A stretch of 64,000 nt of DNA from Oxytricha trifallax (GCA_000711775.1 ARYC01000683.1:1-64000), one strand, 5' to 3'; shown: positions 34,336 through 47,044, numbered from the stretch's first letter. Program-made: numbers and translations. The notes: generated by a model not told the origin, from the letters alone.

Positions 34336-34910
34336 CAGATGTGTAGAGCCTTAATGGCATCAACATACCGGAGATTACTAGGATGTTTAATTAAGTGAGA
34401 GGCAATTGTAATTTTATAACTGCTTGGAGGACTTGGTAAGAATAGTAATAATCATGTCTCACAATCACTAATTATTATTACAGAGACTAAATGAGAGCAG
34501 TTCTAACCTCTGGAAACAGTGTCAAGCAATCTCACAAAAGCACTTGGATAATCTGGGATTGCAGGGGTGAAATGGTTGATTGAAAGTGAAGCAATGGTTA
34601 TAGCTCAAAAGAACGACGGCGTAGAATACAAGTATACGGATGTTTCACAGCAATCACATTGAACCCTCTACCCTTTAGCACGATAGGCCCCGAAGATGCT
34701 AATAAATATATACTCTTCCAATTGAGATGACGACATAAAGTGGAGAGGATAAATTCCCTTTAACAGTGCTGATGATAGTCCTACTCCTATATGCATGATT
34801 TCAGGCCGATCAGAAGGAGAAGAATTCAGGAGTTTGATAATATTTGAGTGTGGTCCGTGATAGATCCGAAGAAATCGCTAGTAAATTAGTGCTGCACTGA
34901 TTATACAAAT
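34336..34910 (+). CDS. Coding-like island, frames unresolved
   Basis: Segments in different plus frames look coding: LNGINIPEITRMFNQVRG, then, after an intron-like GTAAGA to ACAG (34436-34482), IAGVKWLIESEAMVIAQKND, and LNPLPFSTIGPEDANKYILF. The switching frames suggest short IESs or decay. No family recognised. Confidence 0.35.
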
Positions 34911-35464
34911 CGGTAATATATAAATTTAATAAATAATTTAATTACGATATACCACCAAAATAATTGGTTGACCACTATTCCACTAATATATATTTAATTA
35001 ATTTAATTTAATATTACAATATAACTAAATCAAATTATTACCAAGATTATTGTAAATTAATAATTAATTTATGTTTCTTAACTTTTCTATTTTTATCTAT
35101 TTTTTCAATGATAAAAACAATGTTAACACTACTAAAAATTCTACCATACTCGCATATCAGTAATTCCTAGAATATAAATCAGAGCCAGAGTAGTAACTTC
35201 AGTTAATCCATAAAATAGCAATTTGTAACAATCAAGTGTGGGAAGACCAGCAAATTAAATTTATAGCACTTAATATTACAAATAACAATAATAAAAACTA
35301 ACAGCAGGAGAAAATTAACAACAAGCTAAATCCTAGAGTATTTTGAATAATAATTAAATTACAAGAAATTTCAAGCAGCTGCAGCAATAGTAATAATTTT
35401 AGTTTAGTAAAGCGTTATATGCATAATAATTCTTGTGATAGTTATAACATAAATAACTATGTGG

Positions 35465-35705
35465 AGTGAGTTCTCAGATTCCTTCGACTTCAAGTGAACA
35501 CAAAGATAAATAACAAAATACTTATGGAAGTTTAGAGATCGGTGGCAATCCGTATAGAAAATACATCTTTGTTGGGTTGTGATTAGTTGCTTAAGCGTCT
35601 TTTAAAGAGCTCTTGAATAAGCCCAGATTCATCTCTTTTGCAGATACTTGGTTCAGGATAACGTGAGCAACACTAATTTTCAAAGCTAGGTTAACTTTTC
35701 GTATT
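35465..35705 (+). CDS. Coding-like island
   Basis: Frame with TKYLWKFRDRWQSVQKIHLC and RYLVQDNVSNTNFQSQ, with one TGA near its start. Probably part of the same interrupted gene as 34336-34910. Confidence 0.3.
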
Positions 35706-35779
35706 ATATTTTTATTGCCTATTCAATGTATAATTAAAAATAAAAAGATCTATTGAATAATAATAATGATAATAATTAA

Positions 35780-36310
35780 TCTTCTTCGGGGCCACAAGAG
35801 CTCCCAGGATATGACAGTGATTAATCATTATAGAAGGGTCCAGCCCTTTTTATAATCAAACATGTCTGTTTGTTTTAGTGTAAACTTCCTCTTCTTCTCT
35901 TCATATTAAATAATATAATTATATATATTTGCTAAGCTTTGAAATTACTCTGAGCAGAAAAGAAGCTCATGAAAGCATCCTATTACTGATTCGCAAGTAT
36001 CTCTGACAACATAACTAATTCAGCTAGGTCCAAGTGGATATCTTCAACTCTAGATCGAGAAGTTTTCAGAAATAAGCCAAGGCAAGGTGTACTCAGGGTT
36101 GCAAACAGTCTTCATAGTGAATACTAGGGCCCCTCGAATAATCATTGATCACTTTACTAATTGCTGGTTCAATGAGATGACCAACAAATATAGGCAATGT
36201 CACCATCAAAGATATTACTCAACTACCACATCCAAGGCAATGTGACAGCTAGCTCAACCATGACCAGAGAGAGGAAGAAGTACTACTACAAAATTGTAGA
36301 TGGGTGATTT
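35780..36310 (+). CDS. Coding-like island, frames unresolved
   Basis: Includes PQELPGYDSDQSLQKG, QLGPSGYLQLQIEKFSEI, RAPRIIIDHFTNCWFNEM and, in another frame, KILLNYHIQGNVTASS ending YYYKIVDG before TGA 36307. GC-richer than its flanks. No family recognised. Confidence 0.35.
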
Positions 36311-38045
36311 ATTATTAATTTATTCAATTGTTTTATAAATTGTTTATTAATTTAAAACTATCAATATTCCACTAAATAGGTTTTCCTTTTGTGGTTTTAT
36401 CATATTAAAACAAAGATAAATAAAAATAAATTTAATATATATTGAGTCTCCATTACAATTTAAATGTTAAATTAAAATTATTCTAATATTCTTAAGATAA
36501 ATAAATCAAGTAGTTGAATACCTCTTTCAAATATTCATAAACATTTTAGTATGATAATTTATTTGAATATAAACCCCAAAATATTACTTCATTATATATG
36601 ATCTATCTTTTATATAATTTATGTATTAGCCATATTTTTAATTGTTCAAATATTATATTTAAATAATAACAAAAAATAAATTGATGAATATTTTAACCAT
36701 TTTTATGTTGACATGCTATTAAATAAAATAAAAGACTGTGATAAATAAGTGAAAAGCAAAATTAAAAGCAGCCCAGCAAAGTTAAATTATTTTGATATTA
36801 GATTAGTTATCAACATTTAAATAATTAGTGCATTATCACTTTAGCTGTAATAAATGGTCAATAACATACTATAGGCTTGGTTTATTAAGAATTTGCCATA
36901 AATTTCAAAGTATCCGAATATTATCTCAAAGCATTGAAATTGCGAAAATATCTCCTGCTAATACGACTAAATATGATCGACTTCCGAATTTCTTGGCAAT
37001 TTAATCTTAAGCATGCATATGCTGACTGAAGCTAATCAGCAATATGCTACAATCAAGCAATTAATGTCATATTGAGATTTCCAAATATAATTTAGATGAT
37101 GTTTTTACCAATAGTTGAGAAGAAAATCATTTACATTCAATTTTATGAGGAACATGAGAAGATACTTTGCTTAAAAATGATATGGTTTTAGTTAACTACA
37201 CCACTATGATCTAGACATTTTGAAGCCCATCCTCCAACAAATGCAGTAATTACGTTAAACCTAATAATATCACTTAGATATACATGATTGCCCACTTTCG
37301 TTTTGAGATCTTATTCAGCAAAAATAATCCTCTTTGTAAAAATGACTGAAAGAGTACTATTGGTAAAAATCTTTATACAATTATTAAAATATAAATTGAA
37401 TTAGTGAATTAAAGAAAGATATAATTCGTTAATTATTCTAATATTATATTGAAAGCATGAATTAAGTTAAAATAAAAATAATGATAATTAATAAACTCAA
37501 AGTTAAAATGTCAAAAATAAGAAATATTTATTAGTACTAATGCTTATATATTGGTCTGAATTTTTTAATTTTTTGATAATTAATATTGATACAATTGTTA
37601 TATTAAGTAAATTTTAAATTTTTCGATATAAGTTAAGTAATTTTAAAAGAAATTGAAAGTTAAATTGCAATAATTTCTGTATTTCTTTTATTTTGAATCA
37701 TGAATTATCAATAATTAATAGTTAAGATTTTTAAATTAGATAATTATATATTTTAATTAATGATGATCAAAATTATTAGATATATACTTACATTTTAAAA
37801 AATCAAAATATTATTATAAGCAATAGTCATAAATGCATATTAAAATATGTTAATATGAAAAGTGGGAAAATACGTTAATTAATTTTTCCTACTTTAACTA
37901 ACCTTTAATAACTATAGATTAAGTATAAAAAATTGTTTAAAAAAATGATAAAATACTTGTGTATAATATCAGTTATTTATTTATTTTTACAATTTGAATA
38001 TTCATAAAAATATTGATATATGCAGCTCATTAAATATAAATTACG
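36311..38045. other. AT-rich stretch
   Basis: No supported feature. Confidence 0.35.
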
Positions 38046-38690
38046 ACTATCTCGGCATCTAAGTGTGCTCTTCTTGATATGAATTAATCATATTTGAGCT
38101 TTGAAGTGGCTGAGTCGATGTGAACCCATAAGTCGGTAAAGCAACTAGTGCAGTACTAAATTCTTCCTCATAAGCAAATTCACTTCATCTTCTTTGAAAT
38201 TCCTTAGTCAGATGGATAATCTACAAAAGTATTCTATAACTGCAAGTTAGAGAACAGCGAGTCGTCATGAGAGGAAATTGGCAGCAGTAACAAAGGATTA
38301 CAGGGTAAGCTTAATTGAATTGAGTTTAAGTGCTGACTGAGAACTATAAATGTGCTAAAGGCGCTTGACTAAATGGTATGACATGGCCCTCCTCCCATAT
38401 TCCTGATCAACACTAATCTCGAATTCAATAACACTTTTCTTTGTCCGACATTCAATCTCCCTTCATTTTCATAAAGAATTGAGATGTGCCCCTGACAACT
38501 CCCAATTCAAAGATTCACTTATGAAATCATATGAAAGAGAAGTTAGTAAATGATGATATTACTGATAAAGAGGAACCAACAGAGATCGAGTCAAGAGAAA
38601 ATCATGATGACAAATACAGAAGAAAATGTAGGGTTAGTTGATAATGATGTAGAGATAAAATATGATGCTTCAAAAGATATTACGATGAAA
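38046..38690 (+). CDS. Coding-like island, unknown product
   Basis: Plus-strand segments PHKQIHFIFFEIPQSDGQST, HSISLHFHKELRCAPDNSQF and DITDKEEPTEIESRENHDDK lie in more than one frame. A GGTAAGC border near 38302 could start an intron. The product is probably charged at its C-terminus. No family recognised. Confidence 0.35.
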
Positions 38691-39449
38691 GACTTTACTT
38701 GCTTCTAGGATTATGATTATTAATACCGTAATAATATTTTAACAATAGCTTTTCAATTTTAATAATCAAGAAAGTCTCCAAATAAGTAAATGCTAGATCA
38801 ATATAAAATATCATAAAAGATTATCAGATATAATAATAAATTAATTGCTAAATTAGATGTACATATAATTAATCATTAGAAAATGCTAAATGAAAAAAAA
38901 TAGATAAAAAATAAAATTAATATAATTAAATTGATGCTTATTAAGTTCAAAGCAATCAAGTTATCAATATAAAAAATAGTTTATGTTTAATATATTTTAT
39001 ATATCCATTTTTTTCAAATTAATTTATAACAAAGAAAAAATTAAAAAAGATAAAAATTACTTTGCATTAAGATATATATACTTTATGTGAAAATATATTG
39101 TATATTAAAATATTAGTTACTAATTTAAATAAATGCTTATAAATTATAAGCAATAAAATAAGGAAAAATAAATTATAATAATATAAATTATAAGATAAAA
39201 TTAATTTTAAATAAAATTCAGTCAGATATATTATGTAAACAAAAATATATTTGTAATACTAATTAAGTAAATATGAAAAAATAAATAAGAGTTAAATAAT
39301 AAAGATTAGAAAATAAATTACAAGTTTTGAAGGAAAATAATTGATAATAAAGTGCCCTAAAATTTTTTTAAACTATAAGAGACTCCTAAATATTTATTTA
39401 AAAAACTTAATCTATTTTAAAGATGTGTTTAACAAAAGTAAACTTAGAA
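38691..39449. other. AT-rich stretch
   Basis: No supported feature. Confidence 0.35.
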
Positions 39450-41585
39450 AGTTCAATGATTTGAGGTGCAATTCGAGTTTATAATCGTAGATATTTCATT
39501 AATTAGTTGGAATATAGGTTCAAACCTTTTCTTACACATGTCGAATATTTTTTTCCTTAAATTCAAAAATATAACTCATGGGACTGCCATAATTTATTTG
39601 ACAATTCTTAATTACTTTTGGGTGTTAACGTCTAGCTCTCAATTCACCCCTCAGTTTTCACACACGCCGTCCAGCTCTCACAGGTGTCGTTCTGTTCTCA
39701 CTGTGTCGGACAGCACTCACTTAGTGTCTGTGAGCTCTCACATACTCAGCAATTGTCGACGTGCTCTGCAACACCAAATAATCATCAAGCTGGAATATCA
39801 ACAAAATAGCACAATTAGGCATTAAAATTCTCATTTCTATAAGACGACTTTGAAATTTTTCAAATATTCTTATAATTTACTTAACATAAAACCGAAAATC
39901 TTTTTTAATTATTTGAGAAATTATGATAATTAAATTAAAATACCTAAATAGTAAATTATAATTATGTCAAAAAAATTTTAAATATAATATTTAATTTAAT
40001 ATTACATATATAACTATCATACCTCATTTTTTAATTCTCAATGATTTTAATATTATTTGCATTGTAATTGACTAGTTCAATTTTATTTCTGAAGATAAGG
40101 ATTATGTGTCAATTTATTCTGTCTTCACTTAAAATAATTAATATAAGTTGTCTGAATGATAATTTAAAATAAATCTCCTTTATTTTTAAAGAATTTCTTT
40201 TTCTAATTTTTATTGCAACTCTGATAATGTTTGATTAGAAAATACTTCTTGCTGTAATAGGAACTGCTGGGTATTTAATTTAATACTTTAAAAAATAGGT
40301 CAAAGACATATTTTTTATGCATATATCTGGCACTAATTACCTTGTCCAAGAAATTACTTTTAAATAATGGATGAATTTTATTGTGTGGTCGATCGCCTTC
40401 ATTCTTATTACGATTGCTTTATCCACTAAAATTAGACATATGTGCAGTTCTACTTTGAATTGAAAAAATAGCGGGAATATAGTTTGACGATTATTATCTT
40501 AAGCTTTCACCAATTTTTAATGTGTTAGCGATATATAGTTGAATTTGTTTCATGTCTATTGCGGGGTATAGGAAAGTCTGGTTTAGTAAATAGAAAAATT
40601 TTTATTTATTAAGAGTGATGACTTTCATTGGGTTCGACTTATATTTTGGCTAATATGCTTGATTATGCATCATGACTACAAAGAATTTATAGTAATGATC
40701 ACTAAGTTTAGAGCAAGAATTTAACTAGAATTAAAATATACGAGATTTATTTATTTTATAACCTAAATCATTGTTCTTCTATTGTTTTCTTATTATTAAT
40801 AGATTGGCTATTTTTCTTTCGAATTAATAAATTTGTTTGTCACTAGATGTTGGTTTGGAGTTATTGATTGAAAGCGTATGATTGAGAAAAAATATGAGTA
40901 TTGTGAGGAGTAAATTTTAGATAGATAATAAAATAATTTAGGTAACTATCTGATTCATTATCATTTACTCATAGATGTTTTGTTGCTACAGAATTTAGAT
41001 TATTTTGTTAAGGAAAGTTTAAATATAGCAAAGAGGTATTTTGGGTGGATAATTTATATATTCAAAAACTTGTGATAAGTAAGCACATAATTTGAAATAT
41101 TATTTAAAAAGGCTCCATATTTCAAATTAAATAATGAAAAATGTATGATTATTTGAAAATTTGGATTGACAAAAAATTATTCTGGATAAATTTGTCATTC
41201 TTAAATTAGTTTAATTCATACATAATTTCCATAAATTTGGAGCAATATAAATTAATTTCATAAAATAAATTTATTCAACAAAGTCGTCTTATAGAAATGA
41301 TATTTTTATGGTCTAATTGTGCTATTTTTTTGCTATTCTAGCTTAATGATTATTTGGTGTGGTAGAGCACGTCGACAATTGCTGAGTATGTGATAGCTCA
41401 CAGACTCTAAGTGAGTGCTGGCCGACACAGTGAGAGGTGGACGGCTTGTGTGAGAACTGAGGGGTGAAGTGAGAGCTAGAAGTCAATACCGTTACTTTTA
41501 TGATGACTTTTGAAAACGTGAATCATTGGGCGTTCAAGTATTGAAAGTGTATTTCAAATTTATATCGTAGAACTCCTTATAATTT
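39450..41585 (+). repeat. Interspersed repeat interrupted by the 1.87-kb element
   Basis: 39450-39619 and 41500-41585 together match 46746-46985 in the same orientation (GGTTCAAACCTTTTC, ACTGCCATAATTTATT, CAAGTATTGAAAGTG against their counterparts). The second copy lacks the insertion. Confidence 0.6.
39620..41491. mobile_element. 1872-bp element with 8-bp TSD and CTCAC subterminal repeats
   Basis: Target duplication TTACTTTT (39612-39619 and 41492-41499). Terminal inverted repeats of about 220 bp begin GGGTGTTAACGTCTAGCTCT. They carry at least five degenerate copies, spaced about 20 bp, of CTCTCAC/CACTCAC with GTGTC, and end near AAGTCGTCTTATAG. The AT-rich middle has no recognisable transposase. 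An 8-bp TSD and clustered subterminal motifs fit a non-autonomous hAT-like element. Confidence 0.75.
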
Positions 41586-41845
41586 TTGTTAATAAAGATA
41601 AAAATTTGAAGTAATAGAAATTTAAAAAGAATCATTAATAATTTGTAATTACAACTGTCTTGAATTAGGAGTATTCTTAGTACTAATTTGATTTAGATTA
41701 AATAATGAATTAATTTATAAATACACAATATATATATATATCAAAAGTGGTCAGATGGTTTGGCCGAAGTTTTTGAGGTCTACCGAAATTTAAGATCCAA
41801 AACCCCATTATTACCAATGTTAGATGTAGTCAATACAGCGTTCAC

Positions 41846-44800
41846 TCACTTGACATCTCTCCTCTGTCTCTGACTACTGACTATGTGTTCTTAAACGCCT
41901 GCCTTCTTGGCTCCCTGATCGGCTTGAAATCTTGAGTTAGAGGAACCGGACTCCCGGTATTGGTTGGCTCGTATATCCACAGGCTGTGAATCTTACTGTT
42001 CTAGCGCTTAATTAGGAGCTCTAACAGAGCATCGAGAATGTGTAGATAACCGAGTGCTTTTAGATCTGCATCATGGGGGTACTGGAGTCATCACCGTTTT
42101 TCTTAAGATCGGCAATGTATTCTTAGTGAGATTAATTATTGGTACCCTCTCCTTAATGGCGACACCGGACTTCTGGATCAATTGATCACCGTAGTTCACT
42201 CAAAACCCCATAGTGAGGTTTATATGCGCTTTGATTTGTAGGGTATAGTTGAGGTCTCATTGGGTTAGTAGAGAAATTAGACCAATTTTCAAAATGAGAA
42301 ATAGAAATTAGCGAAATTTAGGGTCTATTTATGATGAGTAATATTTAGTTTTTTTGCTTAAGCTTAGGTATGGTACAAGTATTAATATAGACTAAGTCAA
42401 ACCAGTACTGAATTATACAGCCGTTGCTAGACTCATACGTAAGAGTGCCTCAACTGTTAGGTTTCATTGCTCGTTAGCTGTTTAGCAATATAACTCAGGC
42501 TCTTGAAACATCCTGCAAGAAAATAAAAGTTCTCACAGCACCATATTGACTATCTCTGTGACTCTAGGACATTAAAGTATTGGGCTCACTTTCCTCTTGA
42601 CTAACGAGCAGTGATATTTCATCGTAAGTTTCCTGACATGCTTATCTCTCCTTAGACTATAGCAAATATTAATAGTAGAAATGGTATTAATTTCAAGAAT
42701 GTCAACAGAATGAAGAGATTGATTGATTTTACAGTGCCATTTTATAGTAATAATTTAGACTATATATATGATTAAATGCAGAGAGCTATTACGAGTAACA
42801 TCAAGTTCATACACGCTGATGAAGCTGTATTCATCTTCAACACTTTTATTGATAAGTCTTGGTATAAGGAGTATGATAATATAGAAGTCTATGATTAAAA
42901 AGTGAAGGTAGTCACCCATGCAATTTTAGCTGGTATAAGTGAAGATTCAGGCTTAGAGAGTTATGTTATTCACCCTCGCTCTATTAAGCGAGAGTAGTAT
43001 ATAGAGTTCCTACATAAGCTCAGAGAGAAGTATAGTAACCAAGAGATCATCATGTTTGTTGATAACCTCTCAGTTCATAAGACTAAGGAGTCTAAGAAAG
43101 CTTATGAAGAGCTAAACATAACTCCTGTATACAACGTTCCTTATAGCCCATAATTTAATGGAATTGAATTCTACTGGAGTTAAATCAAGACTCACTACAA
43201 GAAGCTGCTGCTCTATCATCTTATGCATGACTTGCCTATCGATACAGTAGACTTGATTCAAAGCAGCTGTAAGAGAGTAAGCGTAGATAAGACAACAATT
43301 TGTGCGAGAGAGGAAGAATGAATGTTTATAAATAAGTTTTAGATTTAAATGAATGACTAAGTTCACATATTAAATTAACCCAGAAAGGGATTTGGCTTCT
43401 CTTTTTTCTTATCTTCTTATGGATTGCTTGGGCTCATATTTTTTCTCTTAGTGCCAGCTCCTGCATCTATGTTCATTTCATCTGGCTTTTAAATTTCTTT
43501 GTAGAGTCTCTTGCCACTTCATGAATAGTCTGTGACTTTCTCTCTCTGTGAAAAATCGCATGCTCTTTCATTATTAATATAAGAGTTCCAGGTTTCCCTA
43601 AAATGTTATGAATCAAAGCTTACTAGAGAGGAATGAAAAGCTCTGCAAGCTAAGTCTCGCTTATAAGTATGCCTTGCTTCTTTTAATCTTCAGTAGAGAT
43701 AGAATATCGTTCTTATGTGCTTCTTCAATTATTTCTCTGAGATACTCCTCTTTTATTGTACCAAGAACACCAAAGAAAAGTTCCTCTCTGGTAGTTTATT
43801 AGAGAGTTTTTTCTTGGTAGGAAGGTAAACTACCACTTCCTCATCTTACATGGCATCCTCATAAAGATTAGTGACTGAAATCTCAGGGTAGTTGGGAATT
43901 TCGATTAGTTTAATCTCTTTATTTTTAAAAGCTTTCTTCTCCTCACAAAGTATTGCTTTCAAGAATAAAATTTTGGTACCTTCCATCGTTGGAAGGAATA
44001 AACCAACTGTATAAAATGTTAATAGTCATCTGATTATATTACCATATAAAGTTATGTATCAATAGAGATCTTCTTTACTTTTTGAATCTTGAGATCATTT
44101 CTTGAGCTTCAACCATTTTCATTTGATCATTGAGTGATTCCATCTTTGTTCCTCTTCCTATTAATGAATTTCAAACTATAATTTATAGACTTCTGTATCC
44201 TATTGTTTAAAATCTTACTATTAAATATGGGCATCTTATAGGAGGTCAATCCTGCAAAGATACGTGGAGAAAGTTTGCAGAAGCTGTAACAAACTGCAGA
44301 GATTGAGCTCCATTTTTATCAATTTAGTTCCATTAAATAAGTACTAAATTTGTTTAAATTTAATTAGTACTGGTACTTAATCCGTTTAATTTTAATTAGT
44401 ACCGATTTAATAGTACCAAAACTTAATTGGTACCTAATTTTAATCTAATGAGGTTTTAATGGAAAAGTTCCAAAATCGTTCAAAACCTAATTGGTACCAG
44501 TACTAACCTGAATTTTTTCGAAGTTGGTACCAAAATTAAAAATATTAAGCATGAAATTAGAAAATTTATAGCAATAAAATAAGTATAAATATGATATCTA
44601 ACACTTCAAAATCAACCATTATTGCTGTAGGGTAAACTCCTGCTTAACTATACTTTAGCTAGAGAATTTATTACTCATTAATAATAGTAATTTAAATTTG
44701 AATTTAATCATGGCGGCTAACTTGAATCGTAAGGCAGTTTCTCTTGGAACAGGTTAATAATTGCTAAACTTTGGCTCCTCCAAGAAACCAGAAGTAATTT

Positions 44801-46497
44801 ATATTGAAAAGGAGGTTGAGCTAAGAGCTTTAGAGTTTGAAGCTGAAGTTGAGGTCTTTAAAATTTAAGTTTAAAACAAGAAGTAGCGTGTAGAGATGGG
44901 AGTTTAAACATAAGTTGAATTGATTGAGGAAGATAAGGAACAGCAACCAATAGAAAAAATTAAAACATTTTAATGTGAAGACTGCCAAAATTTCTTCTCA
45001 ACTGAGTCTAGCTTGAAGAGGCATATCAAAGAGGTGCACTCTGGGAGAGCTAAGATCTACTATAAGCATGATAAAGTAGATGGTAGATATTAGTGCACAA
45101 CATGCATGAAGTCTTATACTCACTCAGCTAAAGTAAAGAGACATATGCAAAAGCATCATTTAAGCGAATTCCTTATTAAAGATGAGGAGACTTAAAAGCT
45201 TGTACCTGCTAAAAGAAAAATTGACTATCTTGAGTCATAAAAAGAACAGTAGGAGAGACTTAAGATATAGAAGCGATTGGATTCTATGAACCAACCAGCA
45301 AATGGTATGTATATAGCATGCTTATAAGAGCGAGCAATGTATATTCCTGCATGAAATGCAGTTGATATAAGCAGCTGTGTTGAGATCCATTTAAATATTG
45401 ACGTACCAAACAAGGTAAAAGTTATAGTTGTTGATGAATTCGCTTACAAAGTATATCCATTCAAGTATCTAATTATGAACGAGCAATATTAGATTAAGTT
45501 TGCAAATGAATACATTGTACCGAGAGAGGCTCATAAAAGATAGTGCAAGAACTTGCTTAAACTCGATGGAGTTTTTCTTGGACATGGTTTAATTGCACTA
45601 CGACTTAAGAAGTTTTAAATGACTCTAAGAGATTATTTCTACCATAATAGATACCCAGATGACTTGAATGAGATACTCACGGAAATGACCAAGGGTGTTA
45701 AAGAGCTCCATGATCTGGGGTATTTTCATAAAGATTTTAAGCTAGAAAATGTAATGCTAAATCTCTGTCCTTTAGAATAGTAGTCATTTATTTCAATAGA
45801 GCAATTAGGTAAGAAAAAGTGACTTTAGCTAAAGTACTAGCCACACCTGGGTGCTTCCCAATAAGAGAGAAGTGAACAAATGGCTCTGTTTAGTGGGATG
45901 TCTGGGCGGTAGCAGCAATTATCTTAGAGTGCGATATGGAAAGTATGTCTTACTTCGGAACAAAGCAAGAAAAGTAATCATTAAGCTTGGCTGTTAAACA
46001 TATAAAGCAAGAAGATGTATACACTGATATTAAGAAAATTGTTGAGATGATCATAGTAAGAGCTCCAGCATATCCAAGATCATCATTAGAAGATATACTT
46101 GAAACATTAAAGAGAGCTAAGTTAAAGAGATACCATAAAGATTAGCAGATAAAAATTGTTTAAATTAAGTACACTAATACTCATTAAAATATAAATTAAA
46201 TTAAAATAAAACCTGTGTTTTCTGTACTAACCCCAATAAAACCCCAACTATACCCTACAAATCAAAGCACTTATAAATCTCACTATTGGGTTTTGGTGTT
46301 TTGATTGAGCTGTATGAATTTTGCAATTGCTGCTAACTGGGACACATCGTGTGATTACTTCCGAATGTACTCATCCAGTGACTGTGCTCCCCATAAATGC
46401 CTCTCGATCATGATTCATTAGTAACATTGACAGCGCCTCTGGAACCGCGCTCCTGTATTTATGGTTCCATCTCTGGTCTCCGGTATGTTGTTTACAT
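41846..46497 (-). CDS. ORF of the outer element, split by TBE copy 3
   Basis: The minus frame starts MQTTYRRPEMEPQIQERG at 46497, passes QQQLQNSYSS, crosses the TBE and one 3-bp target, continues NYGDQLIQKSGVAIKERV and RESGSSNSRFQADQG, and stops at 41846-41848. The frame is kept across the junction. Two in-frame TGAs, in NES-SRGI and VPP-CRSK, suggest decay or missed small IESs. The product would be about 195 residues, Arg/Gln/Ser-rich, and unrecognised. Confidence 0.45.
42294..43356 (+). pseudogene. TBE transposase (DD34E), frameshifted
   Basis: It starts MRNRNQRNLGSIYDEQY at 42294. A shift near 42500 restores KYWAHFPLD; a TGA there replaces a Gln codon of copy 1. The catalytic region is well kept: FIHADEAVFIF (Asp 1), EIIMFVDNLSVHK (Asp 2) and PQFNGIEFYW, with the Glu 35 positions after Asp 2 (34 residues between). 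It ends VYKQVLDLNE at TGA 43354-43356, after a last shift near 43316. IS630/Tc1 superfamily; the clearest DDE triad among the TBE copies here, but not translatable as it stands. Confidence 0.85.
43363..43571 (-). pseudogene. Conserved ORF overlapping the TBE 22-kDa stop, one frameshift
   Basis: ATG at 43571 overlaps the 22-kDa TGA as ATGA. The frame reads MKEHAIFHRERKSQ, loses a base near 43515, then continues KRLYKEIQKPDEMNIDAG to the conserved C-terminus NPFLGQFNM and TGA 43363-43365. It aligns with the ORFs at 1516 and 18786, and ends 6 bp from the transposase stop. Confidence 0.6.
43568..44143 (-). pseudogene. TBE 22-kDa ORF, frameshifted
   Basis: It starts MESLNDQMKMVEAQEMISRF at 44143 and contains LFLPTMEGTKILFLKAIL, IEIPNYPEISVTNLYED and KKKLSNKLPERNF. 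Shifts lie near 44030, 43760 and later, and a TGA replaces a codon after DAM. The stop TGA at 43568-43570 overlaps the next ATG. TBE-specific protein of unknown function. Confidence 0.75.
44710..46160 (+). pseudogene. TBE zinc finger-protein kinase (57-kDa class)
   Basis: It starts MAANLNRKAVSLGTGQQ at 44710. Two C2H2 fingers follow: CEDCQNFFSTESSLKRHIKE with VH, and CTTCMKSYTHSAKVKRHMQK with HH. A TGA interrupts after AMYIPA near 45350. The kinase part has VKELHDLGYFHKDFKLENVM (HKD for HRD), a frameshift after 45780 that obscures the DFG region, then WDVWAVAAIILECDM. The frame stays open close to the right terminal repeat. The fingers are better kept than in copy 2 and the catalytic core worse. 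DNA binding by the fingers is a family expectation. Confidence 0.8.
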
Positions 46498-46745
46498 TGT
46501 AGTTCTACACATTGGTAATAATGGGGTTTTGGATCTTACATTTCGGTAGACCACAAAAACTTCTGCCAGACCACCTGACCACTTTTGATATATATATTGT
46601 GTATTTATAAATTAATTTAATATTTAATCTAAATAAAATTAGTATTAAGAATACTCCTAATTCAAGACAGTTGTAATTACAAAATTATTAATTATTCTTT
46701 ATCAATTTCTATTGCTTCCAATTTTTATCTATTTTAACAATAGTA

Positions 46746-46985
46746 GAAATAAAGGTTCAACCTTTCTCTTACACATGCCAAATTATTTTTTTATATTTGA
46801 GTTTAAAAATATTTAATGAGACTGCAATAATTTATTGGATAATTCTTAATAACTTTTTTGACTTTAGTAAGCGTGAAACTTTGGACTTTCAAGTATTGGA
46901 AATGTAATTCAAGTTTAATATAGAATATTGCTATTTTATTAGTGGGAATAAAGGTTCAAACCTTTTCCTGTCATTTCCAAAATTT
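46746..46985 (+). repeat. Interspersed repeat, uninterrupted copy
   Basis: Matches 39450-39619 plus 41500-41585. The place equivalent to the 8-bp target duplication reads AATAACTTTT once, as an empty site would. Confidence 0.6.
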
Positions 46986-47044
46986 TTTAATTCTTGATTT
47001 AATTACATAGTTTAGCTTATAATATTCTTATTTAAATTTATAGT

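Larger units (their letters stand above)
42201..46303. mobile_element. Telomere-Bearing Element copy 3 (complete, 4103 bp, inverted relative to copy 2)
   Basis: Left end CAAAACCCCATAGTGAGG and right end TTTTGGTGTTTTG are imperfect inverted repeats, both with TTTGATTTGTAGGG or its complement inside. Flanks are ACT and ATT, both ANT. All three TBE genes are present in TBE order. Confidence 0.92.
41586..46745. mobile_element. Outer element with about 245-bp inverted repeats, host of TBE copy 3
   Basis: Arms 41586-41830 and 46499-46745 are inverted copies (TCAAAAGTGGTCAGATGG, AAAACCCCATTATTACCAAT). Without the TBE it is about 1.06 kb and carries one minus-strand frame. No transposase motif was seen in the short interior. 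Confidence 0.7.

Noticed and set aside
30610..38690. TGA read as tryptophan in several coding-like islands.
   Set aside because: With only TGA as stop, most frames are open for long runs. At 25.8-26.2, 31.9-33.1 and 61.6-62.0 kb a TGA-free frame competes with the TGA-containing one, and TGG is used for Trp. TBE ORFs and the CorA-like gene end at TGA. Missed IESs or decay explain the rest.
39640..39760. CTCTCAC repeats as a CRISPR array.
   Set aside because: Units are about 20 bp, degenerate, without unique spacers, and mirrored at the other end of a transposon.
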